From: Larix kaempferi
Taxonomy: Eukaryota > Streptophyta > Pinopsida > Pinales > Pinaceae
Direction: 5' to 3'
Assembly (NCBI GenBank): GCA_027924585.1
Contig: BSBM01000596.1
Span: forward strand, 10,962,001-11,026,000
Length of the DNA stretch: 64,000 nucleotides
This document shows positions 44,690 to 55,899 of the stretch, in pieces; the stretch's first letter is position 1; the number at the start of each line of letters is the position of its first letter. A program made the position numbers and the translations under genes. The notes below the pieces were generated by a model, which made no database searches, was not told the DNA's origin, and saw nothing but the letters and a program-made list of their open reading frames with translations.

Positions 44690-46591
44690 CTAGGGTTGTA
44701 GAACATGCAGCAGTTTGTCTCGTTGATGGGGCAAGCTACACATGTCAAATATTGACACATTCGCTTTTACTTTCTTGATATCTTCGATAATATCGTATCC
44801 TATGTCAGATTCGTTCCCAACTCGAGTTGGCTGATCTGTTTTACTTGTTGTGACCTTAGGTAGCTGAACTATGGTGTCAGCGCTTGGCTGCTTGGTCGCT
44901 GTTTGGCTAACTTTTGGCTGTGGTGGGATAATTGTTATGTGTCTCCTAGGTGGTTCTATTGAAACTTTAGGATTATGAGGAGCTGCACTTGGCACAGGAT
45001 CGGCAATTGGGCCTTTGCTACGAGTAGCAACGTTTACAGTAGAGGGAGAGCTTTCTATGGGATCTTCTTCTGTTGATTCAGTCATAGGTACCCAATCCCA
45101 TAGCACCATAGTAGTGTCCGGGGTTGGTTCCTCCAAGTCAGGGCTCGATTCCTCTGGAGAATCATCTTGGTCTGGGGTCTGTGAATCTAACATTTGGTTC
45201 ATGAATAAGCTCATGGAATTAATCCATTGCGGGCAGTTCTTTTCCGAATGTGGTTCTTGATGAAAAGTGCAGAAATTTTCCATCCTGATTTCGTTCAAGT
45301 TTAAGACCGGAGAAGTATTCATTGGTGGATGAGTTTGATCACCGTCTTCCCTTCTTTTATAAAATGGCTTGAAAGGTTTCCTAGATGTGCTAGCATCCTT
45401 GTCTTTCTCGAGATCTACAATTTTATTAGATAATTTCTGCATCATCTTGACTACATTTTCCATGTCTGTAGATGGCTCTTCTTTACCTCTAGTGAGCAGT
45501 AAAGGTTTTTTGCTAGCTGCTGGTTTTGGTTCTACATCTAAGGCATGTTTAGCAATGCTATCAGCTTCTTCTTCTACCTTTCTAGCTTCCTCAAAGTTCT
45601 CTATCAGGGTAGTTTTCTTGGATCTTTTTACAAACATTGCGATGGGTCCTTCAAGAGCGGTAGTGTAGTATTCAATCAAAGATTCCTCCGCTGGTTTATT
45701 AGCTTCACTTAAATTATTTAACAGCGTTGTGAATATTTGATTGAAATCTTGGACCTTTTCTTTCTTTTCCATTCTCATGGATAAGAGTTCTTTCATAAGT
45801 GTTGCCACAGTCTTTTGGTTTCCGTATTTCTTTAAGAAACAATTTTCCAATTCATCCCAACTAGAGATTGAGCTGGGTTGTAGGCTAAAGTACCAGGATG
45901 ATACTTTTGGCTCGAATGTATATGGAAACAACCTGCAGACTACGTCTTCATGTTGTACGTTCAAAAGGTTCAGAGCTAAGTAAAAACTCTTGAGATGGTC
46001 TTCCGCCGAAATGGCTTTCCCTGGATCGAACTTAGGCAAGACCTTTTCTGGGTTTTTAGGAAGATTATGGAATGGTCCAGCTAGGTTCAGCGCTCCCCTT
46101 GCTCTCCAAGCAGGTAAAGCCATGTTTGGATGTGGAGACCTTGGTGGGAAATTGTATGGTGAATTCTGGGGAGTACTCTTTGGAGTAATTAGTTCTTCAA
46201 GGTTTTGTTGGTCTGAAATTTTTTCTGAGTTGTCAAGATCTGCCTTGTTAAGAGTGTCTAAAAATTCTTCCAAAGTCAGATTCACAAGTTCTTCAAAACT
46301 TTGAACAAGAATCGAATCTCGGGTATATTGTGGCTCTTTTCGAGGGGTATTTTTCTTAGGGAGAAAACTTACAGCGTTTAAACCACCTAACTGCCTAACG
46401 TAGGATCTGGTAGGTCTTCTCAAATCCTCTATTTTTGTAAAAGGGACAGCGTATAAAGCTTCTTGAGGCTCAGGATCAGAAATGAGGCGTTCTTGATTTG
46501 ATAATTCAAGATCTTGGCTGTTTGAAATGCTTTCTTTAAGCGGGTTTTCAGTGTCATCTATGACAGTGGAAGATTTTCCTCTATCATCCAT
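44690..46591 (-). CDS. gag: Gag, giant-LTR element, 633 residues, open
   Basis: The ATG at 46591 is 10 bases after the primer site. Residues 1-160 are a hydrophilic N-terminal extension. The Retrotrans_gag capsid block runs from about 180 to 330 (PKFDPGKAISAEDHLKSFYL, PKVSSWYFSLQPSSISSWDE, ELLSMRMEKKEKVQDFNQIF). A knuckle-like CTFHQEPHSEKNC near 440 (CX2HX4HX4C) is of the Tat/Ogre type. A long Pro/Ser/Thr-rich acidic tail follows to a TAG at 44690. The frame continues into protease, so Gag-Pol was either a single ORF later hit by mutation or used stop readthrough. This is the only full-length uninterrupted retroelement Gag in the window. Confidence 0.9.
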   Translation of the reverse strand: MDDRGKSSTVIDDTENPLKESISNSQDLELSNQERLISDPEPQEALYAVPFTKIEDLRRPTRSYVRQLGGLNAVSFLPKKNTPRKEPQYTRDSILVQSFEELVNLTLEEFLDTLNKADLDNSEKISDQQNLEELITPKSTPQNSPYNFPPRSPHPNMALPAWRARGALNLAGPFHNLPKNPEKVLPKFDPGKAISAEDHLKSFYLALNLLNVQHEDVVCRLFPYTFEPKVSSWYFSLQPSSISSWDELENCFLKKYGNQKTVATLMKELLSMRMEKKEKVQDFNQIFTTLLNNLSEANKPAEESLIEYYTTALEGPIAMFVKRSKKTTLIENFEEARKVEEEADSIAKHALDVEPKPAASKKPLLLTRGKEEPSTDMENVVKMMQKLSNKIVDLEKDKDASTSRKPFKPFYKRREDGDQTHPPMNTSPVLNLNEIRMENFCTFHQEPHSEKNCPQWINSMSLFMNQMLDSQTPDQDDSPEESSPDLEEPTPDTTMVLWDWVPMTESTEEDPIESSPSTVNVATRSKGPIADPVPSAAPHNPKVSIEPPRRHITIIPPQPKVSQTATKQPSADTIVQLPKVTTSKTDQPTRVGNESDIGYDIIEDIKKVKANVSIFDMCSLPHQRDKLLHVLQP

Positions 46592-46601
46592 GCACTTTCA
46601 G

Positions 46602-46619
46602 GCCCTCCTTCTAGTGCCA
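46602..46619 (-). other. Primer-binding site of the giant-LTR element
   Basis: Minus-strand TGGCACTAGAAGGAGGGC starts five bases after the LTR end CATCAACA. TGG complements the universal tRNA CCA end. The tRNA is not identified here. Confidence 0.75.
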
Positions 46620-47571
46620 AAAACTGTTGATGCCTCGGATATCGCAACATCAATCAGAAAGGGATTCTCCCCGATAGATGATCCCAATTAGATTATCTAC
46701 CATTTGGTGTGGGGAATCCGTTCGGTTAGCGGTTTCAGCAACCGTGGATTTGGATTTTAATTCCGATTATACCGGTTATGGCCTGATCCACCTTTCTTTT
46801 GGATTTTATGTTTTTTTTAATGAGATGCAAGTGCCTAATTTATATCTGATCTAAATGAAAAACTAAAACAGATCTAAGTCTAAAACTGAAGTAAATCTAC
46901 CTATCCTTGCAAGGAGCACATTTAAAGGATGAGCAATGAGATGTAACAGATATCATAAAGAAAGAACAGATAGCCATCAATTCTTACAGGTAAAGCTACA
47001 ACAAGATAAAAGATCTTTAGAAGATAGCTTCTAAGTTAATATAAAACACATTTCATTACTCATCAAAGAAAGAAACAAAATCATCTAATCTAGATGGAAA
47101 GAATGAAAGAAACAGATCTAAGTGTAAAACAAACTGAAATAAATCTAATGATCCCTGCAAGGAGCAAATTTAAAGGCATGAACAATGAGCAATAGGAGTT
47201 ATCTTAAAGAAAGAATGGATAGCCATTAAATCCGAAAGAGAGAGCTACAACCAAGATAAAGATATCAGAAGATAGCTTCTGATTTAATATAAAACACATT
47301 CACTGCTCATAAAATGGAGAGATCGTTTACACAGAAAGAAGCAAAATCATTTGTTGCAAAGAAATAGTTCAAATAACAAGAAAGATCTCACATTACAGTA
47401 TGGAAGTCATCAGAATAGTCCAATACACATCCATCTTTCGTTCCCATGCAAAACGTCCATCTCCAAGCTTTTATTAGAAAATTTTGTTTTCATAGAACCA
47501 ATACAAGATAGCTCGTACAGGTCTCAAAAATTCATTCCCTGCCAAAAGTACTTTCTAATCCTTCCTAACTT

Positions 47572-47580
47572 CTATTTATA
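47572..47580 (-). promoter_or_regulatory. TATA box P2 (5' LTR)
   Basis: TATAAATAG on the minus strand, same context as 33606-33614. In this LTR it would start the genomic RNA about 1 kb upstream of gag. Confidence 0.6.
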
Positions 47581-47790
47581 ATTACAATTTTTCCCTTTGG
47601 GCTGCCACCTGGCCTTTTCCACTTGTCACCTACAGGAATTTCTTCGATAATAGACCAAAAATGTGACTATTTCTTTTACAAAAAATATTTAACAAAAGAA
47701 AATGGATAGCTGTCCCATAGCTCACGCTTTACACATTTGAGAGCTTAAAAAACAAAACATATCAGAAATAATATTCTGAAATCAGCGATT

Positions 47791-50590
47791 TCACTCCTGT
47801 GCGTGAGCTTCTGCTGGAAGAGGATCGCCCAAATCAACTGATGCTGCTGATGTTGCCTTAGGAGAGGCACTCGAACCCATAGTTGCTGCTGCTTCTACTT
47901 GGGAAGAAGGGATTGAGCTGGCTGAAATTTCTGCCACTGTTGGGGAAGAGGGGATCGAGCCCACTGTTGTTGCTGGAATGGCTGCTGGGAGAGAAGATTC
48001 TGGATTTGCTGTTGCTCCTACTACTGCTGCTGCTTTCTTCTCCTCCTCCGCTATGTAACTATACCATATACCCGTGTCCCTTATGGCTATGTTTGCTGCA
48101 GCAGGGAACAAGATTTTCTGAGAATTCACATTCTTCCCGAGCTCTGCTCCAATACTTTGAACCTCTGTTACTGCAGCTTGATGCACTTCTTTAAGCAAAT
48201 GGATGTGGACTGATGTAATTCCAATATAATTTTGTAAGTCATCAATTGCTAGGACATCATTTTTCTTCACGTATTCGGTTTGGATGCCAGCTCTTCCTTT
48301 AGCTCAGCCAAGCATTGTCCTGAATCTGGGAAGTCATCGAGGGATTGTGGGAAATTCGATTTGCACCTGTCATGCACTTCCTGGATTCTTTGATACAGAC
48401 CGTTGATCTTATCCCTTGTTCCTTACACACTGGCTATCAGCTTACGGCCACAGTTTCTGCAGAAGTCCAAAAGGGCCACATCTTCATTAAAACCCTCCAC
48501 AGATTTGAATGGGAGATGTGTGGGGAAATTGCCCTTTCCTTCTCGCCATTTTATCTGGCTCATGATATTTTCCTTGACATGGGTATGCTTAGCTTTGAGC
48601 CTATGGGCCTCCGCATTAATTTCTTTTAACCTGACCACCATGGCCTTGATCTTGCAAACCTCATTAGTGATTAGCTCCTGAGTGTCATGCATTTGCGTCA
48701 AGATGCTGCAGGACAACTCATGGAAGGGAGACATGTCCATCATCCTGCTCTCAGCTTGCTCCAATTGCTCAGCTAATGCTAGCTTGTCTATTTCAAGATG
48801 GGACACTCTGGCTACTGCATCATTCTTTTCTGCTTCCTCAATCATCATCAGGACCGATAGCTTCTCCTTCTCTTCCTCTAATCAATTATATTTGTCTGAC
48901 AGCTCTTTATGCTCGGCGTATAGGCAATTATACTTGTTCACCACAAGATCCCTGTGGGCTTGCTCATTAGCCACAGCTTGTTGTAGCGTACGAGCTCTCT
49001 TCTTTGTCAATACATTTTCTCTGACTACAACGCCTACATTGTCCAGTGATGCTTTTGTTGTTTCTACAACTGCGGATGCCATAGCAAAGGGATCTTTATT
49101 TGTATTCCGCATTACAGTGACCTCCCGGTGGGTAATGATGTCCTCCTGGAAGGGACTTTTGATCCTCTCTTCCAATTTGAGGACCGGACTTCCTGAGTTG
49201 GATCTACTCCCACATTTTGGGTACCAGAGCCACCTACTTGAGATGCGTCTACTTCCATGTCTTGGACACCGGACCCACTTGCTTGGGCATCTTCCCCTGC
49301 TTTCAGCTCTTCTTCCGCTTTCCGTTCAGCTTCCTGTCCTCCTTCCCCTCCTTCAACTTGTGTCTAACCTTCATCTCCTTTTTGCCGCTTTTCATCTTCA
49401 GCCTCCTTCTACTGTTGGGCTTCCTCTGCTTCTTTCTGCAGCCTCTCACTTTCGGCTTCTTGCTGCATTCTTGCCACTTCAGCTTCCTACAGTAACCTGG
49501 CTTCCTCAGCCTCCTGGAGCAACCTGGCTTCCTCTCTTAATCTGAGCTCTTCCTGAGCGCAGACATCATCAGCTTCTTTCTCCTTCTGCTGGCTGGTCTT
49601 CTGGATATTGGTGGAGCTAGAACTTGTTCCACTGCCTTGGAGAAATGTTTGCAGCTCAGCCATGTTGCTAATGCCCCTGAATACCTCTTCCTCGGCATCG
49701 GGATAGTGAGAGTACTCAAAATGAGCATAGATTTCCCTACAGTGCTCGGCCACTTTTCCCTTCCTGTCATTCCTTTGGAAGATCAGCTCACCAAAGTGGA
49801 AGGCTTTCAGCTCCTGAACAAAATCTTCGGCTGAGGCAACCCCCGAGAACTTGTAAGCACCTATGCAGAAAGGTAGAGGGGGAAAGGAAGCCTTATGCTG
49901 TTTGTGGAGCATTGCTCCAATTCCATCCAGGAAGATTTGTCTTACTGCTTCCTTAAGGACCACATAATCTGTGGCATACTACGGCAAGATGTATGGAGCT
50001 TTAGTCCCTCCAAACATTCTGAGGTAGGTGCCTTGCTCTGAAAAGTAAAACTCTTCGTAATTCTCAAGGACTTCCAAAGTGTTCTCTGACAGGCATTTGG
50101 GCTCCTCCTTGAATAACTTCTCATATAGGGGCATGATGAACCCCTCACAGATGAGTTTGTAGCTAGGTTTGTAATTCTGGGCCCACATCATCCTGAAAGC
50201 GGTATAAACCGGGGTGGTGGCCTTATCCCACGACCAGCCCAATTTGGGGAAGTCCACCTGGCCAAAACACAATCGATCAGATATGAGGACATGAAAAATT
50301 CTACCTTCTTCGAGGCTAATCCTTCTCTTGCAGCAACTATCATTGAGGCCAAACTGTCTGACAGGAGAGTGGCCCAGTCAAACACAGTTCCTTTAAACGC
50401 CACGAAGTGGATAATAGGGACCCACTGAATCTTATACACGGTGCCATCGGGCATGCCGAAGATTCTGCACAGCATCAAGGCAATCAATCTGAAGGAGGTC
50501 TCAGATTTTGTACGTCATATTTGTCGTTTCCTTTCTTTCTCAAATGCTTGCCTGCTACTAGTAGCTTTTTGGCCATCTCAACGTTATTGA
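47791..50590 (-). pseudogene. LTR-embedded ORF, right copy, 5' truncated
   Basis: Homologous to 33825-37132 but lacking about the first 125 codons through the LTR deletion. It also has a deletion near 49186, a TGA near 48884, a stop near 48424 and frameshifts near 48289 and 50265. Its C-terminus is intact (ending DLGDPLPAEAHAQE, stop at 47791), which shows that the left copy's frameshift near 34110 is secondary. At several stop positions of the left copy this copy has a sense codon (LEQAE, IKWREG, LLKEVHQ), and the reverse also holds. Confidence 0.75.
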
Positions 50591-51269
50591 CTCTAGGAGG
50601 GATGGTACCTCTAGGAGGGATGGTACCTCTCGCCATGGCTACGGTTCAAATGGCTAATGGCGGGGAAGTCTGGGGTTGAAATGACTCTGCGACGAAATAA
50701 GGACGCGTTTTCATATTTACGAGCCGACGGAAGCCTCGACCGCTATGGTCATCTGACGGTACCTGGGCGAGGTGTTCTATGGTAGGTTTTGAAATTCTGA
50801 TAGGGGTTGACGACGCCGGGAATGTGGGTGATGAAAAAAAAAACCCGGGTGGTTATAGTTTAGGGCTTCAGCTGGTGTAGTTTAAACATTCACGGGGTTT
50901 GGTGACTTCGAACGTGAAGAACAACGACATATGCAGCTTGCAGACTGACGGTCTAACATTTTAAGATTTCTATGTTTTGTATGACAGAACAAATGAAAAT
51001 TTAAGCCATATTTGACGGGCAAAATAGCCCATGACGGGTTTTTTGCCCGTCAAAATCCACCCAATGCCTATCGTGTTCTAAACAGAACAATCCCAACGGT
51101 AAACTGACGCATGGAAGAGACAAAAATAATGGTTAGAACACCCTACCTGGCACCGTGAAGATGGTTGGATGAGGTGGCCATGAGTAAGCTGAGCTGGAGC
51201 GGTCGCACGACGTCCAACAGTGGTTTGGCAATCGATAAATCACAATGTGTTGGCTCGTACCCCCGTCGT

Positions 51270-51293
51270 TTATTTAAATAGACCGGGCACGTG
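51270..51293 (-). promoter_or_regulatory. TATA box P1 and G-box (5' LTR)
   Basis: CTATTTAAATA with CACGTG at 51288-51293 on the minus strand; identical to the left LTR over at least 30 bases. Confidence 0.55.
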
Positions 51294-52623
51294 CGAGTTT
51301 AATTTGGTGGTTGGTGCACTTAAAATGCGTCTTAAATACATCGTACGCCACGGTCATGTTAAGTGATCTCAATATGCGCGCGACCGCCACTTGCGGGATG
51401 AACTTGCAACTGCCACCCGCAGTTGCGGAAGGTTACGCTGAACTCCTTCCCCGTTTCGGGAGAGGTTGATGAATTGCTTCCACAAAAATGGAACGTGGAC
51501 GATTAAGTCTTTTGGAGGCCTCTTCGGTGTGAAAATATGAAAGCTTCCAAAACTGCGGAAAGCTTTCGCAAGTGGCTTCCGTAGCTTCGGAAGACTTCCG
51601 CAAAAGGCCCTTGCGGATTCGACAAAATTTCTAAGTTTTGGCCGCACTCGTTTATGATGTTGCGGAAATCTCTCACGATTCACTTCCGCTGTTTCGGAAG
51701 GAATCGGCAAATGGCTCCGTTGTTTCGGTGAGATAAGGTGAAAATGTCCGCAAAAAAAAATTCTAAGACTCCGCGGGGTTTCGGGCGGGTTTCGCGAATG
51801 GTCTATGCAACAGACTTCCGCCATCGCGCAAAGAGAACCTGAATGGTTCCGCAACTTTTCTCGCCGGGGTTGCGGGAAGGTAACGCGAAGGCTTCCGCGA
51901 AGGCTCGGGAAGAATATCACCAACGCTTCCGCAACTTCAGGACTTAAAGATTTTCGAAAAAAAACTTAGTTACTTGGCGGATTCGGGGAAGGTTGGCGAA
52001 TTTCATCCGCATGTTTCCGGCGGCTTTCATGAATTCTTCTGCCGTTTCGGAAGGGATTCGTCAAATGTTTCCGCGACCTTTTCAACAATAATTTCGAAGC
52101 TTTTTTAGGGAACTTATGACGAACGCTTCCATAGCTTCGGAGAGATAGCTTGAACGGTTCTGCATTTTCGGGATGGAAAGTCCAAAGGCTCTGCAATACT
52201 TCAAAAGAAAGTTTCTAAGTCTCTTCAGATTTTCGGAGAGGTTCGGCGAATGGTGCCCGCCGTTTCGGAAGGAATTCTTGTATTCTTCCGCGGTTTTCAA
52301 CAATTCTTCCACAACCTTTTGAGGAAAAGTTTCCAAGTTCTTTTCGAGAAGATTTAAACAAATAGCTTCCGCCGTTTCGGGAGGGAACCTCGAACACTTC
52401 TGCAACTGCAGGGCTTTATCAAATCGTTCCATGATTTTTTAGGAAGATTTCATGAATTTAACTTTTAGAGGAAGGAAGACTGGGAGAGGTTCACAGCAAG
52501 ATTTTCTGTTGAAAATAAAGATAAAAGATGGGAATGGCCCTTAACGCAGCCTTTCTAAAAAGTTTAAAGTAGGGGCCCCAATATGTACAAAATTTGGGGG
52601 GGGGGGATGTTGCTGCAACAACA

Positions 52624-52628
52624 GTTAG
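52624..52628. other. Right target-site duplication of the giant-LTR element
   Basis: GTTAG, partner of GGTAG at 32654-32658. Confidence 0.75.
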
Positions 52629-53484
52629 TTAACTGGATTTGAATCTATGACATCCCAGTACTACTCTCACCAATCGGTGAATCCTCCAACTTCATTGCAA
52701 TCTCTAAGGCCTCTGCCTGCAACGCAACCTTTTGCTGCATCAATGGTTGTCTGATGTGGGGAAACATAGCAACAATGAACCATTCCTTGTGTTGTTGTGG
52801 ATCTATCACAAAGCTCACTTGATCTAACAATGTTTTAAACTTTTGGTCAAATTCCCAGACCAATTCGGTATGCTTCTGCTTGATTTCCTTTAATTTTGTT
52901 ATGCACTGCGATTCTGACTTTGGTTTCTTAAACTCTGGGAAAAGTGCAGCCTAAATTTATGTTAGGGTTCTCGGCTGTGCCTAAGAATATTTCATAAACT
53001 AGTGCAATAACCAGTCTCTGAAAGTAGTGATGAGTTTCTCTCTCTTCACAACATTATCCTGGATTTGCTTTAAAATCCATACGGCTTCACATAGAAACCA
53101 GTGCTGATCAGGGTCTTCTAGACCCGTTCCTTTGAATATCGGCAGTTTTATATCATTATTTTTCATTCTCCTTCCTGGTTGTGCACCGCTCTAAGTAGTG
53201 TTAATTATCTGTGCGGAGAAAATAAAGGGAATATTCAGACTAGTGGGATTCTATGGAATAGGCTGCGTGACACTCGCAACGGGTGGGTTCTGAGATAAGG
53301 GTGCTGTGGTTTCTGCAATCGACGGATTCTGAGGTGTAATAGGGTGGATAGTGGCTGATGGCGGCACGGTCTGATTATTAAGGTCACATGGAAGTTTGGT
53401 ATTTTCTTTGTTAAACTTATATCTCTTTCCACTTCTTAGATTATGTGTCTCTTCGTCAGAATCACTAAAAATGCTATTGACCAT
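52629..53484 (-). pseudogene. gag: Gag N-terminal part of the outer element
   Basis: ATG at 53484 (MVNSIFSDSDEETHNLRSGK). One frame with about six stops, then the giant insertion. The capsid block is recognisable: KLPIFKGTGLEDPDQHWFLC, AVWILKQIQDN, KLITTFRDWLLH, then FDQKFKTLLDQVSFVIDPQQ and ALQAEALEIAMKLED. The nucleocapsid half continues at 32653, offset by one reading frame across the insertion point. Confidence 0.8.
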
Positions 53485-53500
53485 GACAGATGTAAAAATA

Positions 53501-54070
53501 TTACTGCATTCTTAAAACTCCTTTCTCAGCTAAAAGCATCTTAATGTATAGACTTAGATTGTTCAAGAACTTACCTCTGAATCCTTCGAAAAAGTATGCT
53601 TCCGCTTGACTATAGGACTTCAGCGTGTCTACAGCAAATTTAGTCACAAATCCTTCAAGTATGCTATCAACCCAGAAGTTGACTTCTCGTGTGAGTGGGT
53701 TGTCTATTGCTTTGAGCTGCGCTGTGAGCTCTGGAGTCCACTCTGTTGGTACTCCTCCTTGAAAACAGGTTTTCTTTTCTGTGAGTCGCGAGATCCACTC
53801 GTGCAAATCGTTTCCAAATGAAGCCCAGAAAATATCGTGAATTTCTCTCCACAAATATCTGTTCAACCACTCTACGTCAGATAGACGTGGGTGTTTGTTC
53901 TCTTTTCTGGCAAAATCTCTTTCAATCTTGTCGCACCAATCCCAGATCTCTTTCTTTTCAGGATTCCAATTGTCTAAACCCAATGGGAACTGGTATTCTA
54001 CTTCACACATTACTTTCCAACACTCTATTGCATCACTGGTCTTAGCCGAGAAACAGAACCATTTTTTGGT
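53501..54070 (-). CDS. ORF1 of the outer element, unknown function
   Basis: About 190 codons open between the 5' LTR and gag; the frame stays open a few codons into the LTR, and the first internal Met is MCEVEYQFPLG near 54009. It is helical and Trp/aromatic-rich (DNWNPEKKEIWDWCDKIERD, LNRYLWREIHDIFWASFGND, FWVDSILEGFVTKF). An extra ORF upstream of gag is known in Ogre-type gypsy elements; whether this is the same protein I cannot say. It ends in a TAA at 53501, 17 bases before the gag ATG. Confidence 0.6.
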   Translation of the reverse strand, partial: TKKWFCFSAKTSDAIECWKVMCEVEYQFPLGLDNWNPEKKEIWDWCDKIERDFARKENKHPRLSDVEWLNRYLWREIHDIFWASFGNDLHEWISRLTEKKTCFQGGVPTEWTPELTAQLKAIDNPLTREVNFWVDSILEGFVTKFAVDTLKSYSQAEAYFFEGFRGKFLNNLSLYIKMLLAEKGVLRMQ

Positions 54071-55635
54071 TGTAAATAACCTTTCGGAGGTTTTCAATCA
54101 TAGACCAAGGTACTTCGCGGTTCAAGGAACAAAAAAAACCCCTATTCATTGGCCCTTTCAGAAACATACTGCGCACAGCCTAAGGTCTCACCCAAGGTGA
54201 ATCTGAGGGGGTGGTTGCGGAATCATGTTTCCACAGCTGGGTGATGCGATGGGGGAAAGGCTGGTAAGCAGGGAAACACCTTGTGCGCTACTGCGGACAA
54301 CGACTGCGCGAACCTTCTGTTCCATTTCGGGTACTTTGGCGTGCAATTGTGCTTGCGCACTTGCACCTCTAATGACTGTGCGATACTGGATACCCTCGCA
54401 TTACAATAGTAAGCTAGCAACAGCGTACCTCGCAGCAAACCTCAATGAATCGGCACGTCAACAAGACTGCGCATCCCTACCAGGATATTCTAACCAATCT
54501 TACTTAGCATCCTTTATCCATTCAACTCATTCAAGTTCTTATCGTTATGTTGTATGCGATTGAACAAACATACAATACTGCGTGCTCCAACGCTGCACTT
54601 AAATTCAATGTTCAACTATGTGATTAATTGGCAGATTCATACATTCACAGACTTGTACGTGTTGAATACTTAACATTCCTCCATGCATATATTACTTAAC
54701 ATATTACTCCCATTCTCTGTGGTGAATACATATAAAAGAAATCACATAACAGGAGACTTCAGCATTAAACATTCATACCAAGCAAATGAACAATCATAAA
54801 CACACAATAGTCACATAACACAGAATTTAATGTGGTTCACCCCCCGGATGGAGGCTACGTCCACAAGAACAGTTGTTATTATTGCTCTTTTATGGGAAGG
54901 GTACAACTATTCTTAGTTTGCACACTCAGCTGCAGACTCTCTTCTCTCTCGGATAGGTCTCTGTGCACTCAGCTGCAAAGCCTTTATAATGGCTTTCTCT
55001 GCTTAAGATTCTACAATAATCAATACTTAACCAAATGAAGAGTAACCCTCCCCTTACACAATTGTGCCTTATTTATAGATCATTCCCATAGGTCATGTCT
55101 TACAATCATTAGGCCAAAACCCTAAGGTTTCCAAAACTGACGTGGCTAACTACCACCCTAGTTGTCGTCGTCGACAGCCTGCTCCAGCTGGACCACTCAT
55201 GGCTCACACGCTCTTCTGACAGCCGCAGTCCTCAAAATGATTACAACTGCATCATGGCTTGTCCCTTTCCACTCCTTCACCTGCTTGTCGCCATCGGCGT
55301 CGTGGCCTAGCTTCTCAACTACTTTCCACCACACATTCGAACAGGTCGCTTTCATCTACCGTCCACCTATTCCTTACACAAAATAGGTCATATCCTCGTT
55401 TGACCTTTATCCATGTTCTGAACCAAGAATAGCTCATGCGCTATAGTGTGCATCGTCCTACTACGCGACATTTCCCTGGCGATTGCCGTTGCGTGACATG
55501 CACAATTTCTCAAAACTGTCTGTCGCCTGTTGCCGCGCTCAATGCGCACTTATCAAAACTACTTCCTCTTCCTGCTGCAATGTGTGATTTTCCATACTTG
55601 TATATTTTTCTGACCCATTTGTGCCCTGCCTAACA
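54071..55635 (-). mobile_element. 5' LTR of the outer element
   Basis: Minus-strand start TGTTAGGCAGGGC at 55635, end GGTTATTTACA at 54071. Its TATA box is at 55070-55078. No clear primer-binding site follows the LTR (the minus strand reads ACCAAAAAATGGTTCTG; a TGG begins nine bases away). Confidence 0.85.
55070..55078 (-). promoter_or_regulatory. TATA box in outer 5' LTR
   Basis: Minus-strand CTATAAATA, conserved with 15998-16006. Confidence 0.7.
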
Positions 55636-55899
55636 CAGAAACTCCCTAAGTGCCTTTTTCGTGAACGAATCGATTGGCTTGGAAAAGGGATAAAATCATA
55701 TCGAACAAAAGTAATGGTGAGGCAATGAGGAAGTGTTCAATAAAGGGACAAGTATGGGGATCAAGCACAGTGTTAGGTGGGGAACACTGATGGGGCCTCC
55801 TTGTGGGTTGATGAATGATAGCAAAACAATGCCATAACTGCAATATGGATGAAGTGAAGGGCTTATGTATATAAGTTGTGATGCACAAATTTTGTAAAA

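Larger units (their letters stand above)
32659..52623 (-). mobile_element. Giant-LTR Tat-like Ty3/gypsy element, 19,965 bp
   Basis: Both ends start TGTTGATGCC and finish GCAACAACA (plus strand), flanked by a near-perfect 5-bp duplication inside the outer element's gag. The LTRs are 6,798 bp (left, 3') and 5,999 bp (right, 5'), and the internal region is 7.17 kb with gag, protease, an extra RNase H, RT, degenerate RNase H and integrase on the minus strand. The extra RNase H and the CX2HX4HX4C Gag motif point to the Tat (Ogre-related) branch. The LTRs differ by a few per cent by eye plus deletions in the right copy. All genes carry stops, so the element is dead, but younger than its host element. 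Confidence 0.9.
46625..52623 (-). mobile_element. 5' giant LTR (6.0 kb)
   Basis: Aligns with the 3' LTR end to end apart from a deletion of about 0.65 kb covering the start of the ORF (junction near 50588, with a short duplicated CTAGGAGGGATGGTACCT), a deletion of about 140 bp near 49186 and small indels. Both TATA boxes are kept (51270-51280 and 47572-47580). Confidence 0.9.
15000..55635 (-). mobile_element. Outer Ty3/gypsy element, split by two younger insertions
   Basis: Two long repeats (15000-23941, interrupted, and 54071-55635) are in the same orientation and flank gag, protease, RT, RNase H and integrase, all on the minus strand. TATA boxes in both repeats also point minus, so the right copy is the 5' LTR. 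The native element would be about 13.3 kb without the inserted copia element (16574-23912) and giant-LTR element (32659-52623). The expected 5-bp target duplication is not seen (TTGGC before 15000, CAGAA after 55635), so the ends may have recombined or the boundaries may be off by a few bases. All its genes are broken by stops. Confidence 0.8.

Noticed and set aside
48682-49545. 287-codon plus-strand frame
   Set aside because: Antisense shadow of the LTR ORF. Its Leu/Ser-rich product mirrors the Glu/Gln/Lys coiled coil on the other strand, and the matching frame in the left LTR is broken differently.
51369-51923. 184-codon minus-strand frame in the TTCCG-rich region
   Set aside because: The counterpart in the other LTR is broken at different places and reads in shifted frames; the simple-repeat composition keeps it open.
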